In this document: positions 31,237 to 39,687 of the stretch, one piece after another
Position numbering within the stretch: the first letter of the stretch is position 1
How the letters are laid out: the number at the start of each line of letters is the position of its first letter
Assembly: GCF_007096385.1 (NCBI RefSeq)
Contig: NZ_VJWL01000001.1
Location: 1,361,734-1,425,733, forward strand
DNA: 64,000 bases
From: Aliidiomarina halalkaliphila
Lineage (GTDB): Bacteria > Pseudomonadota > Gammaproteobacteria > Enterobacterales > Alteromonadaceae
Direction: 5' to 3'
Notes under the pieces: generated by a model
Told to the model about the DNA's origin: nothing
Databases searched by the model: none
What the model saw: only the letters and a program-made list of their open reading frames with translations
Program-made: the position numbers and the translations under genes

Positions 31237-31684
31237 CGGATGCCTCCAGCAACAGTCGGCGAGAAAATTCTTGCTCGCCGGCTTGGCATATACCCACGCT
31301 GATTAAGCGATACTGGGTGAAGGTACCCGCATCGAGGGCTTCACATGTCACTTCCGCCTGACAGTCTTGCAAGCCTTGTCCAGTGAACTCAACAAGGTTC
31401 CAGCTCGCATTCACCACAGCGCAACTGCTCGCTTCTTTTTGATTTAGAGGGAACAAATCGGTCATGGCCAACTCCAGTCCGCTGCGTGCAGCAAGTAATG
31501 CCCGTGTACCTACAACTTCTGATACAACAGACGCGCTCCCTAACGAGATAACGCGCACCATCACCACACCAAGACTTGCCAACACCACCAGAATAAACAC
31601 CACCACCGCAAGCGATGCGCCCCGCTGCTTATGCAAGCGAGGTGGAATCCTCAAAGATGTTGTTGGCTTGGCGCTAAATTGCAT
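31223..31684 (-). CDS. mshP: MshP, minor component of the MSHA pilus
   Basis: 153 residues from ATG 31684, overlapping mshO by 11 bases; an in-frame TTG two codons earlier is less likely. A K-Q-R-G-A-S-L-A-V-V-V-F prepilin-like leader is followed by a hydrophobic helix (about 23-43). The Phe after the cleavage Gly is replaced by Ala, as in PilX/MshP-type proteins. The C-terminal part has four cysteines. Likely a minor pseudopilin. Confidence 0.85.
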   Translation of the reverse strand: MQFSAKPTTSLRIPPRLHKQRGASLAVVVFILVVLASLGVVMVRVISLGSASVVSEVVGTRALLAARSGLELAMTDLFPLNQKEASSCAVVNASWNLVEFTGQGLQDCQAEVTCEALDAGTFTQYRLISVGICQAGEQEFSRRLLLEASDASL

Positions 31685-32489
31685 TGGCAATCACCACTTC
31701 TCGATAAAATAAAACCGATTCATCCGTGTTTGGCCGGCGAAAACGCAAACGCACTTGAATTAATCCTTGCTCCCGCAAGGTTGGTGCGTCCACCTGAAAT
31801 GGTCGCTGATTTACATCGGCAAACTGAATATCTAGGCGCTGCCCCATAAGCTGCGCCGAGGGCGCGCTGAGTAAGGGGCTTACATCTGGTTGGCTCACTT
31901 GCCAGCCATACCCGCTAAAACGCCACAATTGTTGTGTATTCCCGACCTCAATCACACACCAACTGATAGGTTCGCGCACGATACGATAGCGCTGTGCCAT
32001 ACTTTGCGTGGCAAACAATGCGCTACTATCGCTGAGGGTCACATCCAAGGTATCACCTGGCCCTGAATTGAGCGCATCGATTTCGTAGATATAACCACTG
32101 GTGGCATAGGCTTGCGCACTGTTGCGCACCGCAACCGCTAACCGATCGCCGCTCAGAAACGTGTAATTGGCTGGCGTCACAATACGGGCATCGTTGCTCA
32201 GTGATGCCGTTGGGATCCGCACATAGGTGCCTCCGGCAACGACGGGCACAAACTCAATGCATTCGTCATTATCGCCTGTTAAACGCGCACTTCCTGGCAA
32301 ACTTGCACGGGCTTCACGGGAAAATCGTTCCATCGCAAAGCGCGCTTCTTGAATCAACGCATCCCGTTCCGTGACATCAATAAAAATTAATCCGCTCAAG
32401 CGCAAGTAGGCAAAGGTACCGGCGCTTATCACGGATAAAATCACCATCACAGCGATCAGCTCAACGAGGGTAAAACCGCGCATCCGCAT
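31674..32489 (-). CDS. mshO: MshO, minor pilin of the MSHA pilus
   Basis: 271 residues. Type IV prepilin signal R-M-R-G-F-T-L-V-E-L (cleavage after Gly5) and a hydrophobic helix (6-28) are followed by a PilW/GspJ-like globular domain. The start overlaps the mshD stop as TAATG. Long minor pilins of this type usually sit near the pilus tip; that placement is by analogy. Confidence 0.88.
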   Translation of the reverse strand: MRMRGFTLVELIAVMVILSVISAGTFAYLRLSGLIFIDVTERDALIQEARFAMERFSREARASLPGSARLTGDNDECIEFVPVVAGGTYVRIPTASLSNDARIVTPANYTFLSGDRLAVAVRNSAQAYATSGYIYEIDALNSGPGDTLDVTLSDSSALFATQSMAQRYRIVREPISWCVIEVGNTQQLWRFSGYGWQVSQPDVSPLLSAPSAQLMGQRLDIQFADVNQRPFQVDAPTLREQGLIQVRLRFRRPNTDESVLFYREVVIANAI

Positions 32490-33073
32490 TAGTAGTTCCC
32501 CCGGTAAGCGGAGAACACCGCCTCGGAGTTATCCGGCAACTGAATAGTCACTTCGATACGTTTAAACAAAGCCGTATCTTGCGGCGTGCTGGTATTTACC
32601 GTACCGCTTAAATCCGCATCGTAAAACACGCGCACTGATGCAGAAAAGCCAGTAAAAAAGGGCTCGAGCGATCGCCCTAAGGTGTCTTCCAATTGGCTAA
32701 TAGACAGCTCAAGCTCATGAAAATCATCCACATCATTGTACTCAGAGCGCGCACTTTCTTCCGACCCTAAATTACTTTGGCTTGTGCAGGCGACAAAATC
32801 CGGCTCACCGACATTCTCATCACAGCGCAACGCGCCAGGGCGAATACTCTGCTCATCAAAAGCTTTATTTAAGATCTCATCGAGGAGCGACTGCCCCAAC
32901 TGCGCGGCTTTCATTTGCTGAAAAGGCACCGTGCTTTGCCGTGCTTGCGGGAACACCAAGGCCGTGAGTACCGATAAGGCAATACCCAAAGTAACAATAC
33001 CAATCACCAGCTCAACCAACGTAAAGCCTGCTCTGGATTTATGCTTTAGGCTTCCGTTTCGCCGCAGACTCAT
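32489..33073 (-). CDS. mshD: MshD, minor pilin of the MSHA pilus
   Basis: 194 residues from ATG 33073, which overlaps the mshC stop as ATGA; an open frame continues 14 codons upstream. Prepilin signal K-S-R-A-G-F-T-L-V-E-L is followed by a hydrophobic helix, then a PilV/GspI-like domain. The E at position 5 of the mature protein, needed for pilin packing, is present. Confidence 0.87.
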   Translation of the reverse strand: MSLRRNGSLKHKSRAGFTLVELVIGIVTLGIALSVLTALVFPQARQSTVPFQQMKAAQLGQSLLDEILNKAFDEQSIRPGALRCDENVGEPDFVACTSQSNLGSEESARSEYNDVDDFHELELSISQLEDTLGRSLEPFFTGFSASVRVFYDADLSGTVNTSTPQDTALFKRIEVTIQLPDNSEAVFSAYRGNY

Positions 33074-33576
33074 GGGCAGGCCCCCTCGCGAATGTAGCCC
33101 TGCCCGCCAATGCACAGGGTCCGTAATTCACTTCCAAGGAAGTCAATTTGGCGATTGACATCATCACAACTATCGCCGGGGTTAGTCACGGCGCAGCCAA
33201 GTCCGTTGAAATACAAGGCACTGGTGCTTGGATTGATACTAATCACCTGGCCGGAGGCGGCCGTGAGCGGCTGAATCACATGGCTTGCGGGACCACAGGC
33301 CGTTGCCGTGATACTGGTACTTGTGATGGTCACGCCATAGCAATCTAACGCGGTATTTTGCATCGCCCGCTGCTGCTGAAGACGGAACAAACTGCTCGCT
33401 TCCCGCGCCACTGCTACCTCATCCACAGTACCGCTGCCCATAAATCGGGGCGCCGCAAACACACTCATAATGCCGAGAATGATGATCACGATAATTAACT
33501 CAACCAAGGTAAACCCCGAAATCAGGCGCTGGGGTGTCCGTGCTAGAGAACGTGGCCTATGGAAGTAACGCATCAC
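33070..33576 (-). CDS. mshC: MshC, minor pilin of the MSHA pilus
   Basis: 168 residues. Prepilin signal L-I-S-G-F-T-L-V-E-L-I with a 21-residue leader and a hydrophobic helix, then a GspH/FimT-like domain with paired cysteines. ATG 33573 is an equally possible start. It is the first gene after the terminator that follows mshA, so mshC to mshQ depends on read-through or a promoter in 33577-33683. Confidence 0.87.
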   Translation of the reverse strand: MMRYFHRPRSLARTPQRLISGFTLVELIIVIIILGIMSVFAAPRFMGSGTVDEVAVAREASSLFRLQQQRAMQNTALDCYGVTITSTSITATACGPASHVIQPLTAASGQVISINPSTSALYFNGLGCAVTNPGDSCDDVNRQIDFLGSELRTLCIGGQGYIREGACP

Positions 33577-33679
33577 AATCGCTCACAACAGTGTTTAGGA
33601 TGATTGGCGTGAGAGTTAGTCGTCTCTAACTCATGGATAGTCCCTATAGATTAGCCTAAATACAGGGCTACCTGAAAGC

Positions 33680-33719
33680 AAAAAGCCTGATTCCGATACC
33701 TCAGAATCAGGCTTTTTTA
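33680..33719 (-). terminator. Terminator after mshA, inside the MSHA locus
   Basis: AGCCTGATTC (33684-33693) and GAATCAGGCT (33704-33713) make a perfect 10-base-pair stem flanked by A- and T-runs on both sides. It lies 17-52 bases past the mshA stop. On the minus strand the stem ends in T residues, so it should stop much mshA transcription before mshC. Confidence 0.9.
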
Positions 33720-33735
33720 GTGTCACTGCAAGGAT

Positions 33736-34194
33736 TTAACAGCCTTCAGTATCTGTAACAATCAGAGGTGGTTCAACAGACCCATCGTAGCTAAGAAAAC
33801 ATTCCGTAGCTGAGATATCATCATGATCAAGTGCGTCTGCGTTACCCAGAACACTCGTCAGGGTAATGTACAATATATCGCCATCAACAGCATACACCCA
33901 CTCGTCGTTACCCTCGTAGTCATTGTCATAGTCACCGGCTTCTACCGACGTAATATTTAGATAATCGTCAATGAGGTCCTGACCTAATGGATAAGCGGCT
34001 GATCCGCTTAGTGCATTATTTGCATAGCCAATCTCAGAAGCTCCTTGAACTGCTGCCTTCAAGCCTTCAATCGTGCTCGACCGTGCTTGATCTGAGAAAT
34101 CAAAAAAGCGCGGTGCTGCGGTAACGGCCAAAATCCCTAAGATAACGATCACGATGATCAATTCAACTAATGTAAAACCACGTTGTTGTTTCAT
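33736..34194 (-). CDS. mshA: MshA, major pilin of the MSHA pilus
   Basis: 152 residues. Short prepilin leader K-Q-Q-R-G before F-T-L-V-E-L-I-I-V-I-V-I-L-G, with Glu5 of the mature chain, then a soluble acidic domain rich in D and E. A C-terminal disulfide loop lies between C-F-L-S-Y-D and the final E-G-C. The acidic surface fits a halophilic or marine host. Called the major pilin because it is second in the pilin block and is followed by a strong terminator. Confidence 0.88.
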   Translation of the reverse strand: MKQQRGFTLVELIIVIVILGILAVTAAPRFFDFSDQARSSTIEGLKAAVQGASEIGYANNALSGSAAYPLGQDLIDDYLNITSVEAGDYDNDYEGNDEWVYAVDGDILYITLTSVLGNADALDHDDISATECFLSYDGSVEPPLIVTDTEGC

Positions 34195-34241
34195 AACTAT
34201 CTACCTTCGTTTAGTCCAATGTCCAAATGCGTACTTCAAAC

Positions 34242-34254
34242 GGAGCGATGCTCC
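34242..34254 (-). other. Short hairpin between mshB and mshA
   Basis: GGAGC and GCTCC enclose a 3-base loop, 7-19 bases after the mshB start-distal end, in the 65-base gap before mshA. No T-run follows, so it may be an RNA processing or protection hairpin at the 5' side of mshA mRNA. Confidence 0.35.
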
Positions 34255-34259
34255 CCCCG

Positions 34260-34871
34260 CTAATTCGCTCTATTTAAATTCACGTTCACGCCCCCGGTAC
34301 GTGGGTTGTACACGAAGTTGTTTCCCGTTGTTTGATAATCGTCACCACTCGGTGCGCCCCCAAGGTTTTTTAAGGTTATGGCTTGGTAAAACACACAGAT
34401 ATCATTGGTGCCGTTATTTTCCGCTGCAACGTAGAACCGCACTCGGTCTATATCCGCGAAATCTGCGCTCGCTGTTGGCGCGCCTTGCAAAATGGCCGCA
34501 AACAACGAACGACAATCTTCCCCACTCATATTATTAATATTAGCACTGGAGTCTGGCAATCCACTCACAGGGTAGCCCCGGTTGCCATCTACATAAACAT
34601 CCACGCCGTCGATAATCACCATCGCACCGGAACCCGACGCATCACCCGCTGGACGCCCATCCAGTTCCCACTGTCCGCGCACAATACCCACTGCGCTAGT
34701 AAAGCCGCCCGCGACGCCTTCAAGTGAGGCATCTTCAGCCTGACTTGATATGTCCGTAAAGCGTGGTAATGCCGAGGCTGCTAACAGCCCGAGAATGACC
34801 ACCACAATAATTAGTTCGATCAAGGTAAAACCTTGCTGAGAGCGTACTGAACCGCGCGTGTTCGTCATCAT
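34260..34871 (-). CDS. mshB: MshB, pilin-like protein of the MSHA pilus
   Basis: 203 residues. Prepilin signal S-Q-Q-G-F-T-L-I-E-L-I-I-V-V-V-I-L-G with a 14-residue leader, then a globular domain with paired cysteines (E-D-C-R-S-L and N-D-I-C-V-F-Y). mshB precedes mshA in known MSHA loci, as here. It has a strong GGGGAG ribosome site, and an AT-rich gap upstream holds a good sigma-70 promoter candidate. Confidence 0.87.
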   Translation of the reverse strand: MMTNTRGSVRSQQGFTLIELIIVVVILGLLAASALPRFTDISSQAEDASLEGVAGGFTSAVGIVRGQWELDGRPAGDASGSGAMVIIDGVDVYVDGNRGYPVSGLPDSSANINNMSGEDCRSLFAAILQGAPTASADFADIDRVRFYVAAENNGTNDICVFYQAITLKNLGGAPSGDDYQTTGNNFVYNPRTGGVNVNLNRAN

Positions 34872-34952
34872 GCTTTAAACTCCCCTACTCATGCGATGAT
34901 CGTACCAAAATTACAACAAATTACTCTATACTAAATAGTAAATAACAAAAGT

Positions 34953-34981
34953 TATAAAATTTATTACATCATTTCTATCAA
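34953..34981 (-). promoter_or_regulatory. Candidate sigma-70 promoter for the pilin block (mshB-mshA)
   Basis: On the minus strand TTGATA (34976-34981) and TTTATA (34953-34958) are separated by 17 bases, within a strongly AT-rich 133-base gap between mshF and mshB. In Vibrio cholerae the MSHA genes form a secretion operon and a separate structural operon starting at mshB, which fits a promoter here. Confidence 0.45.
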
Positions 34982-35004
34982 CAGGTTGATATAAAAAAGC
35001 GCAT

Positions 35005-35553
35005 TCAAGCTCTCGGTACATGATGCACAATGTGACCCGTTTGTGGGTAATAATCAAATCGCACCACACCCCCATAACTATACCTACAGTATAGTTGGCT
35101 GTCACGTGCTTGCCATTCAACCTGTACCGGTTCGCGCATCGATTCTGCGCTCGCTAACATGTCCCATAGTCCACGACAAAACGGAACACCAGTTACGGAA
35201 CCGTCTGGACTCGCTGGCCAACCGTTCCCTTGCATGGGTATAGTTATCGGCGCTCCCGAATCAAACTCAAACCGAACCGATGCAGGCCCTTGCAAACGTA
35301 TCCATTCTAAACGGGCGAGCATAATACGGGTTTGAAATCGATTGGCCGCTGAATCAAATTCCACTTCCCGCCATCCAATCACCGTATCAGGATTCATTTC
35401 TACCGATGCTTGGCGCGTAAATAAACCGACTAATGTCATGGAGATCAGCACAGTGACCAAGATCATGCCGATGCGCATATTGCGGTCATAGATCGACTTG
35501 TCGCGGCGTTGGCGAGCGATCTTCTCCATCCTGCGCTGCGGATCCTGTTGCAT
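35005..35553 (-). CDS. mshF: MshF, MSHA pilus assembly protein
   Basis: 182 residues from ATG 35553, which overlaps the mshG stop as TAATG; an upstream frame reaches 35589 inside mshG. A basic N terminus (Q-Q-D-P-Q-R-R-M-E-K-I-A-R-Q-R-R) precedes one membrane segment (about 27-47) and a small periplasmic domain with two cysteines. Its role is not known; it is named by position and general form. Confidence 0.8.
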   Translation of the reverse strand: MQQDPQRRMEKIARQRRDKSIYDRNMRIGMILVTVLISMTLVGLFTRQASVEMNPDTVIGWREVEFDSAANRFQTRIMLARLEWIRLQGPASVRFEFDSGAPITIPMQGNGWPASPDGSVTGVPFCRGLWDMLASAESMREPVQVEWQARDSQLYCRYSYGGVVRFDYYPQTGHIVHHVPRA

Positions 35554-36776
35554 TACAGACCTCCTGAGTAGGCCCCCATCATATTCCACATGGGCAAAAA
35601 TATTCCCATCGCAAGCAATAGCACTAAGCCCGCCACAAAGGTAATCAAAATCGGCTCTATGCGTGCTGTTACTGTTTTTAAATCATAGTCTACTTCGCGC
35701 TCGTAGTACTCTGCGGCCTCATCGAGCAAGGCGTCGAGATTTCCGGTCTCTTCACCCACGGCGATCATCTGCAACACCAACGGCGAAAACAATTGGCTTT
35801 GGCGCGCCACTTTCAAGAGTGAATCACCGCGTTCAATACCCCGTCGCATCTCCACGACACGCACTGCCATATATTGGTTATCGAGGGCATCACTCACCAT
35901 AGATAATGCTTGTGTTAATGGCACACCGGCGTTCAGCATCACACTAAAGCTGCGGCAAAATCGACCCAGCAAGCTCCGCTCAATAATATCCCCCACTGCG
36001 GGCAACTTAATTTTCAATCGATCCCAGCGTTCCTTCGAGCCCGGCTGCGCTAGCCAATAACTGAGCCCCACAACACTAAGCACAGCACCAATCACAAGCG
36101 TCCACCAATAATTCACAAAGAAATTCGAGCTACCAATGAGTATTTGAGTCACCATAGGAAGCTCTACGCCATATCCAGAAAACATCTCTGCAAATCGCGG
36201 AATCACCAGAATATTAAGGGCGGTGATAGCGATAACGAGAAAACCCAACACAAACGACGGATAGCGGGTGGCTTGCTTGATGCGCTTTCGCGTATCTAAT
36301 TCACTTTCAAGGTAGGCTGCCAATTGTGCAAAGGATTCTTCTAAGCGCCCGGTGTTCTCACCTACGTGCACGACGGCCACCACCACGCGAGGAAATACTT
36401 TGGGGTGATCCGACATGGCGGTGGACAATCCACGCCCACGTTCCAATTGGTCGGTCATATCCAACAACGCTCGCTGTAAGCGCTTGTTGGTTGCGTTTGT
36501 CGCCAAACCCTCAATGGCCCGCAGCATTGGGATGCCAGCTTTCGTGAGCGAGTACATTTGCCGGATAAACATAATGAGTTCAGGCAATGGTACTGGCATG
36601 GTAAGCAAATTCTTCCAATCCACGCCCATGCTGCCATCTGCACTGGATTTTATTTGCTGAGGAATGATTCCCTTACGGATGAGTTGTTGCGCAATAGCGG
36701 CTTCATCGGGGCCCTGCAGCATACCGCGCACGGTTTTGCCCTGTCGGTCGCGCCCTTGATAATGAAACTCGGCCAT
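35553..36776 (-). CDS. mshG: MshG, inner-membrane platform protein (GspF/PilC family)
   Basis: 407 residues with two repeated GspF domains (about 70-193 and 273-395) and membrane segments near 170, 225 and 380. The F-I-R-Q-M-Y-S-L-T-K-A-G-I-P motif marks the first repeat and F-C-R-S-F-S-V-M-L-N-A-G-V-P the second. It anchors the MshE motor. The start overlaps the mshE stop as TAATG. Confidence 0.95.
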   Translation of the reverse strand: MAEFHYQGRDRQGKTVRGMLQGPDEAAIAQQLIRKGIIPQQIKSSADGSMGVDWKNLLTMPVPLPELIMFIRQMYSLTKAGIPMLRAIEGLATNATNKRLQRALLDMTDQLERGRGLSTAMSDHPKVFPRVVVAVVHVGENTGRLEESFAQLAAYLESELDTRKRIKQATRYPSFVLGFLVIAITALNILVIPRFAEMFSGYGVELPMVTQILIGSSNFFVNYWWTLVIGAVLSVVGLSYWLAQPGSKERWDRLKIKLPAVGDIIERSLLGRFCRSFSVMLNAGVPLTQALSMVSDALDNQYMAVRVVEMRRGIERGDSLLKVARQSQLFSPLVLQMIAVGEETGNLDALLDEAAEYYEREVDYDLKTVTARIEPILITFVAGLVLLLAMGIFLPMWNMMGAYSGGL

Positions 36777-38542
36777 TAGTCAGATCCTTCATCGGTATCC
36801 GCCACCAGCTCCGCTTCGACGTCGTCAAATACTGGCGTGCCCGCCGCTAACGTGAGCACTTCCGCCACCGTCGTCAATCCTGCAACAGCATAGCCTAAGC
36901 CTACTTCCGCCAAGGTTTTAAAATCTTTACTTTCCCGTGCAGCCACGGAAAAGGCTTGCGTATCTTCCAAACGCAGCGCCGTCATCATCGGTTCATTAAT
37001 TTCTAATAACTCGAATACACCAACACGCCCGCGATAACCGCTGAAATTACACCGCTGGCATCCGCGACCATGATAAAACTGCGCATCTTCTGGCACGTCA
37101 GACACAACACTGCGCAATAGCGCTTTCTGCTGGGCATCCGGCTGATGTGGGGTTTTGCAATGTTCACAGATTCGTCGTACTAAGCGCTGGGCGATAATTG
37201 CGCGCAAGGCACTCGCCACCAGATAGGGCGCGCCGCCCATATCAATTAAGCGCATGGCTGAGGTGATGGCATCGTTGGTGTGTAATGTGGAAAGAACCAA
37301 GTGACCTGTAATCGCGCCCCGTAAACCAATTTCTACAGTTTCCTGATCGCGCATTTCCCCCACCATCAAGATATCGGGATCCTGACGTAATGTGGTGCGC
37401 AGTACGCGACCGAAGTTTAATCCAATCTTGCTATTCACCTGAACCTGAGAAATCCGTGGCAAACGGTATTCCACCGGATCTTCCACGGTAATAATTTTCT
37501 TATGAGGTTGATTTAACTCGCTGAGTATTGCGTAGAGCGTGGTTGTTTTACCGGAACCAGTTGGACCCGTTACCAGAATCATGCCGTGCGGGCGCGTCAT
37601 GTGGTAGCGCACCTTCTTGATCATATTTTCTGGCATACCGGTTTGCTCAATGGATAACAATCCTTGGGATTGGTCGAGCAAACGCATAACGCAGGCTTCG
37701 CCATATTGCACCGGCAGCGTTGATAAACGCACGTCGATGTCGTGGTTACGCACCTTAATTTGAAAACGCCCATCTTGCGGCAAACGTTTTTCAGAAATAT
37801 CCAAACCCGCCATAAGCTTGAGTCGCAATACTAGGGCCGAGGCAATCCCGCGCTCATCAAGAATATTCTCTTGTAACTGACCGTCGACCCGTTGGCGGAT
37901 CCGTAAGCCGGTTTCTTCTGGTTCGATGTGAATATCCGACGCACGTATTTGTACCGCGTCTGCAAAAATAGATTTCAATAAGCGCGCGACGGTAACGTCA
38001 TCGTCATCGTCGGAATCCACCATGGTGCTGAGATCAAGCTCATCTTCATCACGGGATTCTTGCTGCAATTGACTGGCAAACTGCTCAATTTCTTCTGTGC
38101 GCCGATACAAACTATCGAAAGAATCCAAGAGTTGCCGTTCCGACACCACAGCTAACTGTATTTCTCGCGGTGCGAGAATAGCGCTGAGTGCATCAATGGC
38201 GGTGAGGTCGGCGGGATCGCCCATAGCCACTAACGCGGTTTGCTCGTCTGCTTCAATCACCAATGCGCGGTGGCGCCGTGCCTGTACTTCAGGCACTAAC
38301 TTGGCCACACTGGCTTCTACGCGTTTTTCTGACAAATCAACACGGGGCACGCCGAGCTGTTGCGAAAGGAAGTCTAACAGCTGATTTTCTTCTAAATGAC
38401 CGAGTTCGATCAACAAGTCTCCAAGCTTACGCCCGGAGGTTTTTTGACTGGCTAAGGCTTCTGATAAATGCGCTTCACTGATCACACCTTCATGAACCAA
38501 TAGGTCCCCTAAGCGCATTTTTAATCGAGGTCTGCGTGCCAT
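36776..38542 (-). CDS. mshE: MshE, c-di-GMP-responsive pilus extension ATPase
   Basis: 588 residues. The N terminus has a tandem MshEN motif: R-L-G-D-L-L-V-H-E-G-V-I (from 10) and K-L-G-D-L-L-I-E-L-G-H-L (from 39), joined by K-T-S-G-R. This domain binds cyclic di-GMP in Vibrio cholerae MshE. A secretion ATPase domain follows, with Walker A G-P-T-G-S-G-K-T-T (about 326-334), Walker B and a C-x2-C...C-x2-C zinc site near 470-515. It powers pilus extension. No retraction ATPase (PilT) is in the window. Confidence 0.96.
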   Translation of the reverse strand: MARRPRLKMRLGDLLVHEGVISEAHLSEALASQKTSGRKLGDLLIELGHLEENQLLDFLSQQLGVPRVDLSEKRVEASVAKLVPEVQARRHRALVIEADEQTALVAMGDPADLTAIDALSAILAPREIQLAVVSERQLLDSFDSLYRRTEEIEQFASQLQQESRDEDELDLSTMVDSDDDDDVTVARLLKSIFADAVQIRASDIHIEPEETGLRIRQRVDGQLQENILDERGIASALVLRLKLMAGLDISEKRLPQDGRFQIKVRNHDIDVRLSTLPVQYGEACVMRLLDQSQGLLSIEQTGMPENMIKKVRYHMTRPHGMILVTGPTGSGKTTTLYAILSELNQPHKKIITVEDPVEYRLPRISQVQVNSKIGLNFGRVLRTTLRQDPDILMVGEMRDQETVEIGLRGAITGHLVLSTLHTNDAITSAMRLIDMGGAPYLVASALRAIIAQRLVRRICEHCKTPHQPDAQQKALLRSVVSDVPEDAQFYHGRGCQRCNFSGYRGRVGVFELLEINEPMMTALRLEDTQAFSVAARESKDFKTLAEVGLGYAVAGLTTVAEVLTLAAGTPVFDDVEAELVADTDEGSD

Positions 38543-39687
38543 TAGTAGCCTAACGCCTCCCTACGGTCGAGTGCAAAATTACGGGCGCTCTCTGACAAGC
38601 TGCGATCTTGCAACGCACGTCGATAGGCTTCCGCCGCTTCTTGCATGTTCAGAGGGTCTCCCGAACGCTCTAACGAAAACCCGAGGGCTAACCACCAATT
38701 CCCTTGGTCACTGCGCCAGCTTACCAACTGGCGATAAGAAGCAATGGCTAGCGTATATTCTTCCAATTCGGTGGCAGCCGCGCCCTGCAATATCAATAAG
38801 TCGGCGTCTTGCGGCAACCTAAATTGACGCCCACGTAAAAGATCAAGGGCTGCTCTTGGTTCATCAATGCGTTCGTAGATACGTGCCTTTAACAACAATA
38901 AATCCGATGCGCCTGGATTGCGCTCTAACGCATCTCGGAGTAATTGTAGCGCTTCCCCAGCGAATCCTCGGCTAAACTGAATCGCGGCCAATTGTTCAAT
39001 ACTACCGATATGATCGGGGTTGACCAGTAAGGCTTCACGAAACCGTTGCACGGCATTTCGATTGTGCCCCGCAGAAAGGGCATCCATACCACGTTGGAAT
39101 AACCGATCCGCGGAACCAACGCCATTACCGCTGCGTTGAATCGACATTTCCCCGGGGTCGTCACTGGCTGTCACTGTCGTATCTGCAGGTGTCACGACCG
39201 GCATGCTCGTTTGCGCTGGTACTTGCACTTGCTCAGATACGGCTACTTCTACCGGCTCCACAGGTTGTTCTGCGCGGGTTTGTGTCGGTTCTAGATCGGT
39301 GACCACAACGGTCGCTTGCTCGCCTCGAGTCGTGCGCGGTCTCGTTTCCTCTGGCTCGCCCTCCGCCCGCGTACTTGCGTCTGCGGTTTCTGCATCTGCA
39401 CGCTGCGATGCAGCATCTTGAGTAGGCTCAGAAATCAGCACAGGCACGCGCTGAATTTGAAGTTGCTCTGCCGAAGGTCGCGCATCACTTGCAGGCGCCG
39501 ATAACCGCTCATGAAGCCACGATAATGCTAAAAATGCGAGTAAGGCGAATACGCCTCCCCACAGGATCAAGCGCAATCGCCGAGTTCGCAACGGCCGACC
39601 CAAATACACCGACTTTGGACGATTGGCACCAAATTGTGGCTTATCGCGCTTGTCGATATCTTTGAGCATTTGATTAATGATACTCAC
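38542..39687 (-). CDS. mshN: MshN, TPR protein of the MSHA system
   Basis: 381 residues. A cytoplasmic N terminus (S-I-I-N-Q-M-L-K-D-I-D-K-R) and one membrane segment (about 40-58) are followed by a low-complexity acidic linker (T, E, A, P-rich, about 65-190) and a TPR region (about 195-375). MshN is thought to scaffold the assembly machine from the inner membrane. Stop overlaps mshE start; start overlaps mshM by 4 bases. Confidence 0.9.
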   Translation of the reverse strand: MSIINQMLKDIDKRDKPQFGANRPKSVYLGRPLRTRRLRLILWGGVFALLAFLALSWLHERLSAPASDARPSAEQLQIQRVPVLISEPTQDAASQRADAETADASTRAEGEPEETRPRTTRGEQATVVVTDLEPTQTRAEQPVEPVEVAVSEQVQVPAQTSMPVVTPADTTVTASDDPGEMSIQRSGNGVGSADRLFQRGMDALSAGHNRNAVQRFREALLVNPDHIGSIEQLAAIQFSRGFAGEALQLLRDALERNPGASDLLLLKARIYERIDEPRAALDLLRGRQFRLPQDADLLILQGAAATELEEYTLAIASYRQLVSWRSDQGNWWLALGFSLERSGDPLNMQEAAEAYRRALQDRSLSESARNFALDRREALGY

